Positions 48,659 through 61,529 of a stretch of DNA of 64,000 nucleotides are shown here, one piece after another. Both the position numbers and the translations under genes were made by a program. Source of the DNA: Lepturacanthus savala. Lineage: Eukaryota > Chordata > Actinopteri > Scombriformes > Trichiuridae. The notes beneath the pieces were generated by a model. It made no database searches, had not been told where the DNA came from, and saw nothing but the letters and a program-made list of their open reading frames with translations. The stretch's first letter is position 1, and the number at the start of each line of letters is the position of its first letter. The stretch lies in the NCBI GenBank assembly GCA_030544235.1, contig CM060470.1, positions 17,136,356 through 17,200,355 of the forward strand, written 5' to 3'.

Positions 48659-50539
48659 AAAAACATGTTACTGATTACCTTAATTTTCAAATCAACATAT
48701 TTTGCTTGGTGTCAGTCAACATTGTTTGTGCAGTGTAAGATGAAGGCAAAACTAAGTAAGTATACCAACGTAGGGCACATGGGCAATAGTTGAATATGGA
48801 GATGATAAGCTGTACTTAAAAATAATTCTTGTCCATATGTTCAACTTCTGCATCCCATTAGCCATATTGCAGGATCTGAGCTATTTGATCTTGCAGCAAA
48901 GATGACAGCTGTCACACATTTTACTTTGGCTCAGCGGAGACTTTCTACAGACATACGTTATGTCAGTTGTTATGTTGCTAATCCACCCCCACTCCCCAAC
49001 ATTAAGTGTTTAATCCAAGGATGGAGATATAATGATGAAAAGGAAGAGGAAAAGATGAAGAGAGAGAGTTTTTATGCATATTTATATTTTTTTGGGATTG
49101 TATGAATCTCTAAAGCTGAGGAATGTAATGTCATCAGGGGATTATGATTATGAGTTTTGCTGTTTAGAAGATACAAGGTTAGCATGAGGCTGAAAATATT
49201 GTCTGCATTTCTGTGTGCCTGGTGATTATGGTTCAAGGTTAATAAAATACAAATAAAAAAAACGTGGATTTTTCAATGGAAATGGCCCAAGTTCAAGCAT
49301 TTGTAAAAAGATAATGAATTATCTAGGACAAATTTACTTTGTACTTTGCCTTCAAAACAAGCTTATATCTCCTCAAAATGGTATTTTGTGTTCAAATGAC
49401 ACACAGGCCATAGTATGAGTGCCACCATATGAGTATTTCTAAGAACCAATTGGGCACTGATGTGTTGAATGGAAAACACTACTATAATTGAGCATCATAT
49501 GAAGGCCTCATGGGGACCATTATGTCTTTTCACGTTCACTGCCTCTGTAGGCTTACTCCTGTTGTAATATAATAGTATATTCTGTTTTTTTCTCAACTTT
49601 AAACCAACACACAGATGTACAGGACCAACAGAAATATGTATTGTTTTTTTTCCAAGTGCTGTAACCTGAAAATCACAGCAAACACAACTGGATGTAAATA
49701 ATTTAAACAGAACAAACAATAAAAAATAGGCCAGTACAGTCAAAAAACAGTAAAAGAAAAAAGGACAAAAAAAAAATATCCTGTCAAGATCTTTGGTTCT
49801 TGTTGGAACACAAGGGGATATGAAATTGATGGGAAGTGGGCAAAATAGAAGGACTTGTATGTAGTGGTTGGGAGAAAATGTGAAAGTTTAGAAATTTAGG
49901 AAATGTGTTCAACAGAACAGGCATAGGGAGTTGGCAAATGAGTTACAGGATGTAGTCAATGTGTCAAAATTCCATATTTATGTGTGTGTAAAGAATTGAG
50001 ATGTGATAAAATAAAATGTTGTCTCCTAAATATTTAAACATTTTATTGAATTATTTTGATACCTGTATATTATATTGTATCAAATGAAAATGTCAACCCA
50101 AGGTTGCCAGTGTACAGCGAGCAGAGTAAAAACCTGCATTTATTTGCTAATATATTAGTGCAGTAAAAAACATTTTGCTTTGACTTCAAACTGGCATCAC
50201 TGGAGACTCGACTTTGATCCTGGGGATTATATTACAAGCAGGCGTTGCTAAAGCATTGTTTCCATGCACACTGTAACAGATATCAGCGCCCATAAAACCT
50301 TCAATGTCCAACTCGTCCTCTCAACACTGTAAACTTGAGCTACGCATGTGACAGATTGTCGGTGGAAGTTGAAATTAAAGTCAATATCATGCTTGAAAAT
50401 GTCCATCTTAAAAAAACAAAAATGCAGAAAAGTGTGTTTATCAGTGAAAGTGACTTACATTTAAGTGTTTGTGGGGAAAAAAATGAAATGAATGCATAGT
50501 GCATAGTATAGTATGCACTAGTATACTATACTGCATAGT

Positions 50540-50808
50540 AGTTGTTTGGTTTATAAAATGCTTTAATTTAATTTGTTCCCAAAGCAGGGGGGGGGTCTAG
50601 CCCAACACTCACTCCATAAACCCAAAATAATCAGTTTATTCTAATTAAAGGCTAAACAAACCAGAAAATTGTCAGATTTGAGAAGTTATTTTAAGAAGTT
50701 AATTTAGACATTTGCATCTTAAAAAATGATTCAAATCGATTATCAAAATAGTTTGCGATTAATGTCATAGTAATAGCAACTAATCGATTAATCATTGCAA
50801 CTCTCACT
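50540..50808 (-). repeat. Dispersed 'TTCTGGTTTCTTTAGTC' repeat, copy 8
   Basis: Includes TAAACAAACCAGAAAATTGT, TCAGATTTGAGAAG and GCAACTAATCGATTAATCAT. Confidence 0.75.
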
Positions 50809-51000
50809 CCACATTTCAGAGAGGAATATTGTACTTTCTACTCGACTACATTTATCTGACAGCCTTAGTTACCTTCAGTTGTAGAGTTTTCCTGTTACAT
50901 AAAATAAATAAACTTTACTATTATATTAGCTATATTCTTTAATAATAAGAATTGCAATTATTTGAAATGTACCATATATTATGATGAATGAAAGACTCAT
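50805..51000. repeat. Dispersed 'GTACTTTCTACTC' repeat fragment
   Basis: CACTCCACATTTCAGAGAGG and AATATTGTACTTTCTACTCG match the 14487-14915 element. It directly abuts copy 8, the same pairing of the two repeat families seen at 7909-8345. Confidence 0.6.
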
Positions 51001-51044
51001 GGGCTTATCTGAAGCCTCCACCTAAATATTAAAATTTTACAAAT

Positions 51045-51150
51045 TGAAACCAGAAAACAATCACATTTGAGAAGCTGGAACCAGCAAATTTAGATTTTTC
51101 CTTAAAAATGAATAGTTGGCAACTGATTGATTAATCTTTGCAGTTCTAGC
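51045..51150 (-). repeat. Dispersed 'TTCTGGTTTCTTTAGTC' repeat, partial copy 9
   Basis: GAAACCAGAAAACAATCACA, TTTGAGAAGCTGGAACCAG, ending TTGCAGTTCTAG. Confidence 0.65.
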
Positions 51151-51908
51151 GGAAAGAGTTAAAATGATTAATTGATTTGGTATCAAAACACAAGACAAAG
51201 AAAAAGATCAGGTCAACCCAAGTCGTTGCAAAGGAAACAAAAGCTCAAAACCCATTAGTCGTATTTGAAATGAATGATTATGAACAGAAAGAGGTGATAG
51301 GACATTGGTGGCTGTTGGAAAAAAAAAAAAAGCCTAATATAAAGCAGATATAACGTAAACACTGCAAAATCTCTCCAACCAACCACAAACAGAGTATATA
51401 ACCCAAAATACACCAGAGGTTTCCAGAAGATTTTGAGGCTGTCTTCAAGAATGAGCAGTGAACCACTTGGAGAAGCTCAGACACGGTAACCTTACAATCT
51501 GCTTCTCCCAGTGATGCACCCAAACTTTTGATTAGAATTGATTTTTCTGTTTGTAGCCAATACAATTTTTAGACATTTTTACTAAACCTACTGCGAGCAA
51601 ATCCTGAAGGACATATTTGGCCTTCATAAAAAAACTCACACACCATATTGGCTTATTGGTTGCGGTAATCATCCCCCTGACCATACTGGCTGTGAAGATA
51701 TATGTGACTACCCACACAAGAAAACTAGGTTTTGTTTGGGCTGGCCGATATTAATCAAAGCCTATCAATAACAAATTGTTTATATTGATCGATATCAATA
51801 ATTATTGATGATTTTCTTTTAAATATTTGGGGGCCATTTTATGCTTAATGACCTCCTTTTAATACCTAAATGTAGAGGTGATAGAGCTAGAACATATATA
51901 ACATATAT

Positions 51909-52480
51909 TGTCACGCGGTGAGGTCAAGTTGGGTTTTTTGTCTTGTCATTTCCTGTTTTATTTTGAAAAGTAACTCTCCTCTCATTTCAGGTCACTTCCT
52001 CATGTGTCAACGGTCTGATTGTCTTGCCCGCCCTGATTGTTTCCACCTGTTCCCTATTACCCGGTGTATATATTGTCTGCGTCTCCCCTTGTCTTGTGCC
52101 AGAGTATTTCGTTCCTTTCGTTCACCCCAGCCAGTTCTCCACAGTCCTTGCGGGCCTCACCAAGTAACGTGTGACTGTTGTTTTTGCCTCCCTGTGAGTG
52201 ATTTTTGGTTGTAAATTTCATAATTTATGGTTATTGTTTTCTGTTCTATTTAATAGCGATTTTGGCTTTTGTCCTCCCTGGTGGAGTGATTTTCTATTAT
52301 CTTTTTCCTCTTTGCTTTTTATGCCTTTTTCCCTCTCCGGAGTGATTTTTCTTTGTAAAGTAACTTATTGAATAGTTCTTTGAACCTAGAATAATTTTCA
52401 TAGCCTTTTTCTCTCTATTGGAGGATTATCTAATAAAGTTCCATCCAGCTGGTAAAATCTTTCCATCTGAGTCCTGATAT
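51909..52480 (+). mobile_element. LTR-like block (possible solo LTR of a Gypsy-type element)
   Basis: Starts TGTCACGCGGTGAGG, continues through a pyrimidine-rich stretch (TTGTTTCCACCTGTTCCCTA, GTGTATATATTGTCTGCGTC with a TATA-like core), and has AATAAAGTT at 52431 near the end. This is the layout of LTRs in fish Gypsy elements whose LTRs begin TGTCACG. I did not see a clean matching CA end or a target duplication, and there are no gag or pol sequences next to it. Confidence 0.4.
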
Positions 52481-54649
52481 TGTTTTATTCAAAACAAAAC
52501 AAACAAAAAAAGTTGAGATCCCAACTTGATTTGGCTAACTCAGACTAAATAACTGTTTAATATTCACATTGACTTACAAAGTCAAAGTTGAAGTACATTG
52601 GTTTGTCTCTTAGTTATTCATCAAACCGTCCCTTTTAAATTGAAGATTACACTTTAAAGGCCCTATGAGTTTAATGACTTGTCCTGCACTCATGGTGAGG
52701 GTTTACAAAAATTCATAAAATTAAAAAAAACAAAAAAAGTTTAAAAGTTGTGCACACTTAGACAATGGACAGGTGTGTAGGAGAGGGGAAAAACATTGTG
52801 CAGATAAACTCCCACACACTGTTAATTACTAGCAAAATAATTTAATAACAATGAAGATCTTAGGACTGAAACATTGGTATATTAAAATATGTTGCTAGTG
52901 ATTTATAGTGTGGATGAGTTTTTTTCTATATATTTAAAAAAAAATAAAATACATTTAAAGATTATATACAAAAAAACAACAATCAATTTAACCTCAACAT
53001 AAATCTGTGGGTCGGACTTAAATCTTTCAGGTAACTGTTTAAATGTCAAATAACAATTTCAGTGGGAAGTATGTCATGGAAAATGCTCTAATCAGGACCT
53101 TGAGGATTAACAGAAATTCCGCTATCTCCGAAACTCCAATATCAATTGTAGCCATCTGATATGAAAAAATATATACAAATCAAGACATAATTTCTTGCAA
53201 TGAAAACCAGATTTGACTCATGCTCCTCTTTGAGCAGACATTCCCCTGACGTTCTCCGTGCTCTGACCCCTCTCTCCTCAGGCAAACACACACAGTGGCG
53301 ATCTTGGCACGGCGATGCCCCTTCTGTTCCCATCACCTGCTTGCTCCATTATGCATCGGTGACATAAAATCTCAGGAAATGTCAGCTTCCAGCCTGCAAC
53401 TAATCTGTACCAACTCCACTGGTGGCATCTGGCTGCCCACTGAGCACCGCCATGCCATGTCTTATCTCGCCGCCAGCCTGTGGGGGCCAATCTCTCACCG
53501 CTGAGTGTTGGAGAGGAGCCTTGGACAGCCGGATGGTGGATGAGTGGTGTCAGGGTTTGCTCTCGGGGGTGGTGGAGGAAGAGAAAACTAAGAGCTAATG
53601 ACTAATCCTGTGTGCATGAGGCAACCAGAGTGGATTGGCCAGGGCCAAAGACAAAGCTGCATGGGATAGAGGATTGGGGAGTGGACCAGGAGAGAGAAGA
53701 GCCTGAGCATGAGTGAAGCCATAGCAGGGTGTGGAACATATAAATGGATACCAGTGCTGCTTATCAATAGTTTTTCTGTCATTTGTTAAAGAGGTAATGA
53801 TTCATCTTTAATTTCTAGTTTTAAATTGCTCTGAAACAAACAAGTTTCTCATTCAAACAACAGTATTTATTCTCACCAAAAGCTACATTTCCCAATTCAA
53901 ATGTTACATTTGCACACATCATGATGTTTTATTTAATTTACATAATACTGATTTTACTGAGCAGACCTTGAAGACATAATGTAATCCTGTGGCACCTTGT
54001 GTAACTAGTAAACCGATCCTCCATTTTAAACAGATGTTTAATCCCAAGTGGGTGGGTGCCAATGTCCCTCAATGGTCGCCAAAATGTGATGGTCCAGCTC
54101 TTTTTGTAATCTGGTTCTCTAACTGCAACAAAGTGAGAGATCTGCACAGCCAAAAACACTCATAACTCACTGAATTTTTCCTAGACTTGGTTTGTTACAC
54201 GTTATCTTAGCTATGATGCAGGATGATTGAATAATTTAAAATTACATCTTTTCATTTGATTGTCATTGTCATAATATTCGTCGTAATAGTCGTAATACTG
54301 CCATGCAGTGAATGACACAAGATGGCAGTCCTGTGCGGATGTCACTGTTCTCTATATATCTATGTATAATCCTCTTTTTAAACATACATTGCAACATTGG
54401 ATTAATATTTTTAAATGATGGCTACAGACTATAGCTAGCTCTGTTTAGTTTAACGCCAATTGGCTGGTGTTGTTAATGTTAGCCACTTTGCTAAAGCTGT
54501 CAACAGGCGCTTCAGATTGATTTGGAGCATTTCATGATGTTGCTGCTGTTTGTAGGCTGTAACAGTCTGATGACGGCGGCTTCATTGTAATTATAGAATG
54601 GCTGAAATGACATAAAATAAAACAATGAAAACAAAATAAATAAATAAAA
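52481..54649. other. Presumed intron; nothing recognised
   Basis: Mixed unique DNA. A G/C-richer block at 53200-53780 gives short frames on both strands without protein-like content or splice-site support. Confidence 0.4.
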
Positions 54650-55973
54650 TGCACTGTTCCAAATTATTACACACAACAGAGTTTCATAACATTTTATAGG
54701 TTGTTATGAACTGAAAATGCTCATCTTTTGAATTTGCAGCATTAGGAGGTCATATTTACTGAAATCAAAAGCTATTTCAATCAAAAACATCTTAACGGGT
54801 CAAGTTACATTTTAACATAGGACCCCTTATTTGATAGCAGCTTCACAATTCTTGTGAGTTTCTGCTAGAATTTATTTGCAGGATGTCAGAATAGCCTCCT
54901 GGAGCTGCTGTTTGGATGTGAACTGCTTCCCACCCTCATAGATCTTTTGCTTTAGGATGCACCAAAGCGGGAGGCCACACCATGAGTTTCTCTGCTTTTA
55001 TGCCCATAGCAGCCAACGATGCAGAGGTATTCCTTGCAGCATGAAATGGTGCATTGTCATGCATCAAGATGATTTGGGTATGGAAAGCATGTTTTTTCTT
55101 TTTGTACCATGGAAGAAAGTGGTCAGTTATAAACTCCACATACTTTACAGAGGTCAACTTCACACTTTCAGGGACCCTAAAGGGGCTGGCTAGCTCTCTC
55201 CCCATGATTCCATCCCAAAGCATGACACTGCCACCTCCTTGCTGCCGTTGCAGCCTTGTTGGAACATGGTGGCCGTCCACCAACCATTCACTACTCCATC
55301 CATCTGGACCATCCAGGGTTGCACAGCACTCATCATTGAACAAGACTGTCTTCATATATTTCTGGGCCCACTGCAGCAATTTCTGCTTGTCACCTTTGTT
55401 TAGGGGTGGCTGAATAGAAGGTTTACACATAACTGCGACCTTTGGAGGATCCTACAAATTGATGTTTGTGAGACTCCAGATGTACAAGCATCTACAAATA
55501 TCTGCTTGCTGTTTTGTGATGGCATCTTAGCAGCTGCTCTCTTAATCTGATGTTTTTTCTAGCAGAAACCTTTCTCATTGTGCCTTATCTGCATGAACCC
55601 GTATGTGCTCTGAATCACCCACAAATCTCTTAACAGTACGATGATCATGCTCCAGTTTTTGTGAAATATCTAAGGTTTTCATACCTTGTCCAAGGCATTA
55701 AACTATTTCACACTTTTTGGCAGCAGAAAGATCCTTTTTTCCCCATATTCCTTGGAAATGGTCATCTGTTTAATAATGTGGAAGAATTGTGTTAGAATTT
55801 CTTCCTTAATTGGGCTCAGTTGGCAAACTAATTATCACAGGTGTCTGAGATTGATTTCAGTGATGCGAAGAACCCTGAGATACAATATCATCCACAAGTT
55901 TAATTGAAAAACTAAAAATATAATCTTTATCACACATAAATAAAATTTGCATAATAATTTGGAACAGGGTGTA
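54650..55973 (-). mobile_element. Tc1-like transposon, degenerate
   Basis: About 1.32 kb bounded by inverted ends: CACTGTTCCAAATTATTA on the left and the reverse complement of TAATAATTTGGAACAGGGTG on the right. The minus strand carries a decayed transposase. The stretch to its right (55431-55800) is also transposase-derived but broken by stops. Only vestiges of the DNA-binding N terminus remain. Confidence 0.9.
54936..55430 (-). pseudogene. Tc1-like transposase pseudogene (catalytic core fragment)
   Basis: The longest open piece of the transposase. It keeps VLFNDECCATLDGPDGWS with the first catalytic Asp, a long middle segment with GGGSVMLWDGIMGREL, and IILMHDNAPFHAARNTS with the second Asp. 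After MVWPPALVHPK the frame runs to a stop. The usual SPDLNPIENLWS block with the third catalytic acidic residue is absent, and the downstream piece (IYEGGKQFTSKQQLQEAI) resumes in another frame. The element therefore cannot encode an active DDE transposase. In the intact family this enzyme cuts and pastes the element at TA sites. Confidence 0.85.
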
Positions 55974-57904
55974 GACCTATATTCACCAACTAGTTGCTTA
56001 CTTCTGTCTTCGTGTCTGTTGTTTGGTACTAGTTAGGTAGTTTATAGACGGTTGTCATAGTCTTCAGTTGTTAATTCAAAAAATATGAGTTAGTGTCAAG
56101 TCAAAATAAAAAATAAAGCCAATAGGCTATTCAAATGTACTTTTTTTTCAGACAAGCCTTAAAGATCCTCTCCAGAAATGCTGTGAAATACAAACAAGAC
56201 TCTGGAATGGAATAATACTGGTTCAAACTTTATCAGACACAAAACAGAAGACTATACTATAAAAGAAAAATAATTTCACTCCCTCTCTGAAAAGATGAGT
56301 CTGAATTCAATGAAAAGTAATGTTTACTTGAGTGTTTCTGCACTGGACATTTATGGTTTCCATATCACAGTCCTGCAAGCCGTATCCTGGCCGAATGCTG
56401 GCCTCCAAACTAGTTCCTAGACTCCTAGACTCAGATTTTTAATAAGCACAGAGAAACTGTCTTGCGATAAATATGAATGGGCTACTTCTTGCTCACATGC
56501 AGATACACAAGCCTCTGACCATTCCGTGGAGAACTAATTAGTGTGCAGCTTTCGTAGTGTCCGACTGCAGAAAAGATTAATCAAAGCTCCTTCAACAGGT
56601 GTCAAAAGTGTATGTTTATGTCAGAAGCAAAAACCCTTCATAGAAATGGCTAAAACATTGAACACTGAAAGGTCTTTTAATCCCCCCCTCCCTAATTTCT
56701 TCACATTAGTTTTGACAGCAGTATTACCATGTCGCTGAGAAATCAATAGATGATAATTATAGTAACAACAGTGATTAGGAGAGAACAACTGATTACTAAG
56801 CTCCCTACAAAACATGGCACCTATCCTACTATATATTCAAACGTCAACTCCATTTAATCAGACTCCAAAATCACTGACGGCTTTTCTGCAAATGCCCCCT
56901 GTGGAGTGTGAAGCATATTAATTATTGAGTTGGATGTGGGAGAAAGGTGATGTACTGGAAGACTGAAAGTGTAGTGAAAGTGTAAGTGAAGGATTGTGAA
57001 TCGTAACATCTGTTAAGAAAATGGTGCCTAGGACTACACACATTTTACATTTTTTTATTTTTTTTAAGTCCAATCATGTCTTCAAAATCTAAATGTGATG
57101 TCAAGTTGCCATTTGCTCAAACTGGAAGAGAGACAGCGAGCATTGCTGCTTCCACTCTGGTTCTTTTTAAGAGATAGTCTGATTCTCCAGCCTTCACTTA
57201 TGTTCAAAGAATGTGAAGGCTTAGAAGTTCTGACATTTCAGAATTTTTGAAATCGGTCCAGCTTTAAAAACGAGCATAATTGCAATGTCCAAAACCTTCA
57301 CTTATTCTTTAATTAGTAATAAATGTCCCACATCGTGCAAATACCCACATAAAATGCTTGATAGTCCTACCATAACTCTGTAACTCTGCCCCTCTCAATC
57401 TCCTTCATGGAAAAATCCCAAAGATTCATATGAGAAATTTTGGGTGAATCGGGTGGTGGCCATCTTTTTATGCTTTAATCATCCAACGAACGATTATACT
57501 TTGGTCATAAGGGAGGCAGTCATTGTGAAAAATGGCTGCCATCTTGAAAAACACCAACCACTTTGAAATTTCTGGGAGCAGTTAGGAATCTTTTCTTGTC
57601 GAGTGATTCAGAGAGATTACTCATTCTCGCTTCTACCACCAACTGAACAATTATATCACTTACTACTATCCAACCTCCACTGTCCGACCCCTTTTCTAAG
57701 TCTTGTTGAAATTTGTGACTTTCATTTGATGAGCTAAAGTTAGCAAAAAAGCTGAAAACAGTAACAACTGCACAACCTACAGAAAAGCATCCATGCTAGC
57801 CTATAAACATGTATTGTTGGTTTATTGTTGGCCTAGAGCTGACGACAACATGGGCATCCTCATTCATTATTGATTATTCTGTCAAGCTGTCAGTATACAT
57901 AGAT

Positions 57905-57906
<2 letters not shown>

Positions 57907-57955
<49 letters not shown>

Positions 57956-57963
57956 GATAGATA
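57907..57963. repeat. (GATA)n microsatellite
   Basis: About 14 units with one AAAT variant near 57943. Confidence 0.95.
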
Positions 57964-59121
57964 TTTCCGAAGCTCATCAGTTCCTTCAGGCTTTCTCCAG
58001 GTTTTGGCTGAACAACAGAGTACATTATTTTATTCACTAGTGTTCATTCTTCACTTCATCATGCATCACTTTTAATCACAGTATTTGTTCAGGGCTCCTA
58101 GATGCAATCTTGGAGAACAAACAAACCCGTGAACTGTGCATCTACCGCCAATCCACCATCTCAACCCTGGAAATGATCCGCTTCTCCCGTGTAAACAATC
58201 CAGGAGTCATGCTGGGCATTCCCAAAACATAAGCATACATTCTATAATCAAAATACAAAGCAGCCTTCAGCCTCAATCTCCCCAGCCCCCACAACTTTGT
58301 GCCACAAGAGATTTGCCCACTCCCTCTCCGCCGCAGTGCGTTGAAACCCACAAATAAACAGCCTTCAGATGTTTGTCGAAGACCTCTGAAGATTGAAAAA
58401 TTATTATTATTCAAGATTATTTAGGCGAAGCAGGACTGACGGAAAAATAGTACTATTACATTTTACCTTTATAGAGCGAATAAAATAAAAACATGTTAGA
58501 TTACAGCCCGCACTTTCTTTTTTGTTTTTTAAAAACACTTAACACTTTCACCTCATCAGGCGGCTATGTGAACTGAACCAAATATATATAATATAAAAGG
58601 CATCAATCAACACTTCTTCCAAAAGTCAAAAGCACCTCTCAGTGTTTACCACCAGTGGGATTCTGTAAGCAGATGTTGAAGACATTTAGCTCCTCTTGTT
58701 CAGTTCAAAAGCTCCAGATCCCTCTGAGTGGAACTATGCTGCATTTTGACTGACTAATACAATTATATGCTTGGAATAGGACAGATTATACTGATTACAG
58801 TAGAATTTAGTTTTTTTTTCTGCAAAGCCTTGATACCATCTACTCACATGTGCTCATACTAGCATTGACCTGTGCATATAAGGATAATATAGAAGTCTGA
58901 CAATGCACCATGAGCCGTGGACGGTACATTTCTGTTACAAAAAAATGACCCAATGGAAGTGTTGGCAACGGTGTTGTTTATTGCAACACTGGCTTCATCA
59001 GGAAGAAAATGAGTGAGTCAACATCGGAAACACTGACGAATTTCCCAGGACTGCAGGACTGTACAACTCTGTCTATAGTCCAGGGTTTAGTGCTACATGC
59101 TAATATGCTACATATAGAGAC

Positions 59122-59225
<104 letters not shown>

Positions 59226-59489
59226 CATTGGCAAAAAACTGTACTTTTTTTTTTCTTCTTCCATCTATACCCTCCTAATATTACCTTCGAGAAAAAAGTA
59301 AATAGAATATTGTATATAAAATATAAATTCAGCAATTTGTTTATTTGCAATAAAAACAACAAAAAATGGTATTCTGTGTTTCTGATATAGTTTACTCTAA
59401 GTCAATTGTGACATAGCAGATAAAACTTTTTTTTTTTTGCTGCTTGGGAAAAAAAAGTAGTTGAAAGAGAAACATATTTAAAGATAGTT

Positions 59490-59705
59490 TGTGTTTTCCA
59501 TTAAGTGACACAGTACTTTTATAGGGGATAACATACCTTTTGCTTTAGTTACAGCAGCATGAGTCACTTTTGGGTGAAATATGAAGCTTTCTGATAACAG
59601 GAGATTAAACTCTGCATGGAGAGGGTGACAATGGTCAGCCATGACCTTTGCCCTCTGACTGGTGCTGGCTATGGCCAAGATCTCTCATGTCAGTACACGT
59701 ATAGT
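59490..59705. other. Possible conserved non-coding element
   Basis: Non-repetitive stretch with clustered motifs such as TGAGTCACTTTTGGG (AP-1-like TGAGTCA), GATAACAGGAGATTAAA and CAGCCATGACCTTTGCCCTC (a nuclear-receptor-like half-site pair). Inference only. Confidence 0.3.
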
Positions 59706-60832
59706 CTTCTGACAGAGTTTCACAATATTCCCCAGCCTACTTTTTACTAGCCAGTCTTGGTTTGACAAACAAATAGATCCTAGAAAATGTTATAAAAGGA
59801 GTCACATAAACCAAACATGAAAGTGAACCATGAAGTGAATAGGAAACATGATATTGAGCCAATTGCAAAAAAGAAAAAAAAAATGTCAAATTGACAGTGT
59901 TCATCTCTAAATGTATTCATCCGCCTTAGTTAAAAATAAATACACCAATTGGAGCCTCAATACCCATTGTAACATAATAATCTACTACTAATGCAAGTAC
60001 TAATGACTTCTGTAAACAGTACAGTAGGGAAAAACACAACAAATGAACAGCTATGAGCTACATTGCACCTTATCTGTGAATATAAAAATGACCTCTTCTG
60101 GGTTTAACAGAGCATCAGCCGCATAATTCCTGCTGCAATTATCTTGTAGCAAATGAGAAAATGTTCTTCTCTCTGCTGGAGAAACTAATAATGTGGCTTC
60201 CTTCTGTTTTCTTTGGTTACTTCTTATTTTTTTTCCACATACCTGGATCTGAGGCCAAGATATCGCTGTGAGCCCAAAGCTAAAAATTGCTTTGCTAGCA
60301 TCATCCAGGCACACACACACATACACACACTGTCTCTAATGAGCTGTGCTAGCTCACTGGTGACAAAAGAAGCGACAGCTGGCGTGATTATAGAAATCTG
60401 GGACCAAAGTGTAACTTATGGGAAATGATGTGGGGAAGGAGAAACTCTAAAAGGAAGATCAATTTGCTTGAGCCCACTGTCTTGATAAAGAAAAGAGAAG
60501 AGAGGATATATCTCACAATGGCAACCAAAAAACTGCATTGATGCCAATAAATTTAAAAATAATAGTGGTAATAATGCCGAATGACAGAACAAAACTAAAA
60601 TTCTACCGTTGAAATTGTTATTATTATTTAGTCTTATCACGATTGCATAAGAAGGCCTGACCTTAAATCCCCAGGGAGAGAGGAAGTCTCCACTGTTATG
60701 ACATGAAGGATTATCAGCCTTCATTTTTCTGGGACATGCTATCTGTTATTCTGAGGGCAGTTAGTCTCTTTACAGGCATGACAACTATACTGAGAGACTG
60801 TGTATGCAGCAGAATATAACTTGAATATCACC

Positions 60833-60833
<1 letters not shown>

Positions 60834-60888
<55 letters not shown>
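60834..60888. repeat. (TA)n microsatellite
   Basis: Perfect TA tract. Confidence 0.97.
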
Positions 60889-61227
60889 GATGTGCCAACT
60901 ATGTGCTGGAGGACGGATAATACAATCTGTCATTTGTTTTATTATCCGCTGTGTGTTTTGACATTATGAGAAATCGCTGCTCTCTGTGCACTTTTTGTAA
61001 TCGATTTGTCTCCCGTCGGACGTGAAAGGTCTTCAACCGCTGACTGGTGGTTCACACGGCGTCTCTGGAAGTTCAAAACAGTCGACGCCACCTTCAAATT
61101 TCTTTTTTACCTTGGTGAGGAGGTATTGTTTTTTTAGTGCCGTTTGTTTGTTTAGTTGAACTTTAAAAAAGATTATGAAAAAAAAAATGGTGAATTTGTG
61201 GCCCTAGTGATAGAGTGACGCTAAATT

Positions 61228-61529
61228 TAATGATTAGTTTATTGAGCAATTAGCTGCCAACTATTATATTACACTGTTTTGGGAACTGATTCATCCTTTG
61301 AAGTCATTTTAAAAAGTCAAAAAAAGTCCAAATTCTCTAGGTTCGGCTTCTCAAATCTGATTATTTTCTGGTTTCTTTCGGCTCCTATATTTGTGAACTG
61401 ATGATCTTTGGCTTTTGGAGTGTTGGTCTGGACAAAAAAAAGTCATTTCATCAACGAAGCAACAAATGAATGAATTGTTTTGATAATCAATAGATTAATT
61501 GAATATCAAAATGGTTGTTACTTGCAGCC
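61228..61529 (+). repeat. Dispersed 'TTCTGGTTTCTTTAGTC' repeat, copy 10
   Basis: Includes CTTCTCAAATCTGATTATTT, TCTGGTTTCTTTCGGCTCC, ATGATCTTTGGCTTTTGGAG and the TACTTGCAGCCTTA end. Confidence 0.8.

Noticed and set aside
51918..52214. 98-residue plus-strand open frame
   Set aside because: Lies wholly inside the LTR-like block and has no protein-like features.
53142..53504. Cluster of short frames on both strands in a G/C-richer block
   Set aside because: Overlapping frames on opposite strands with no domain, start context or conserved cysteines; probably composition alone.
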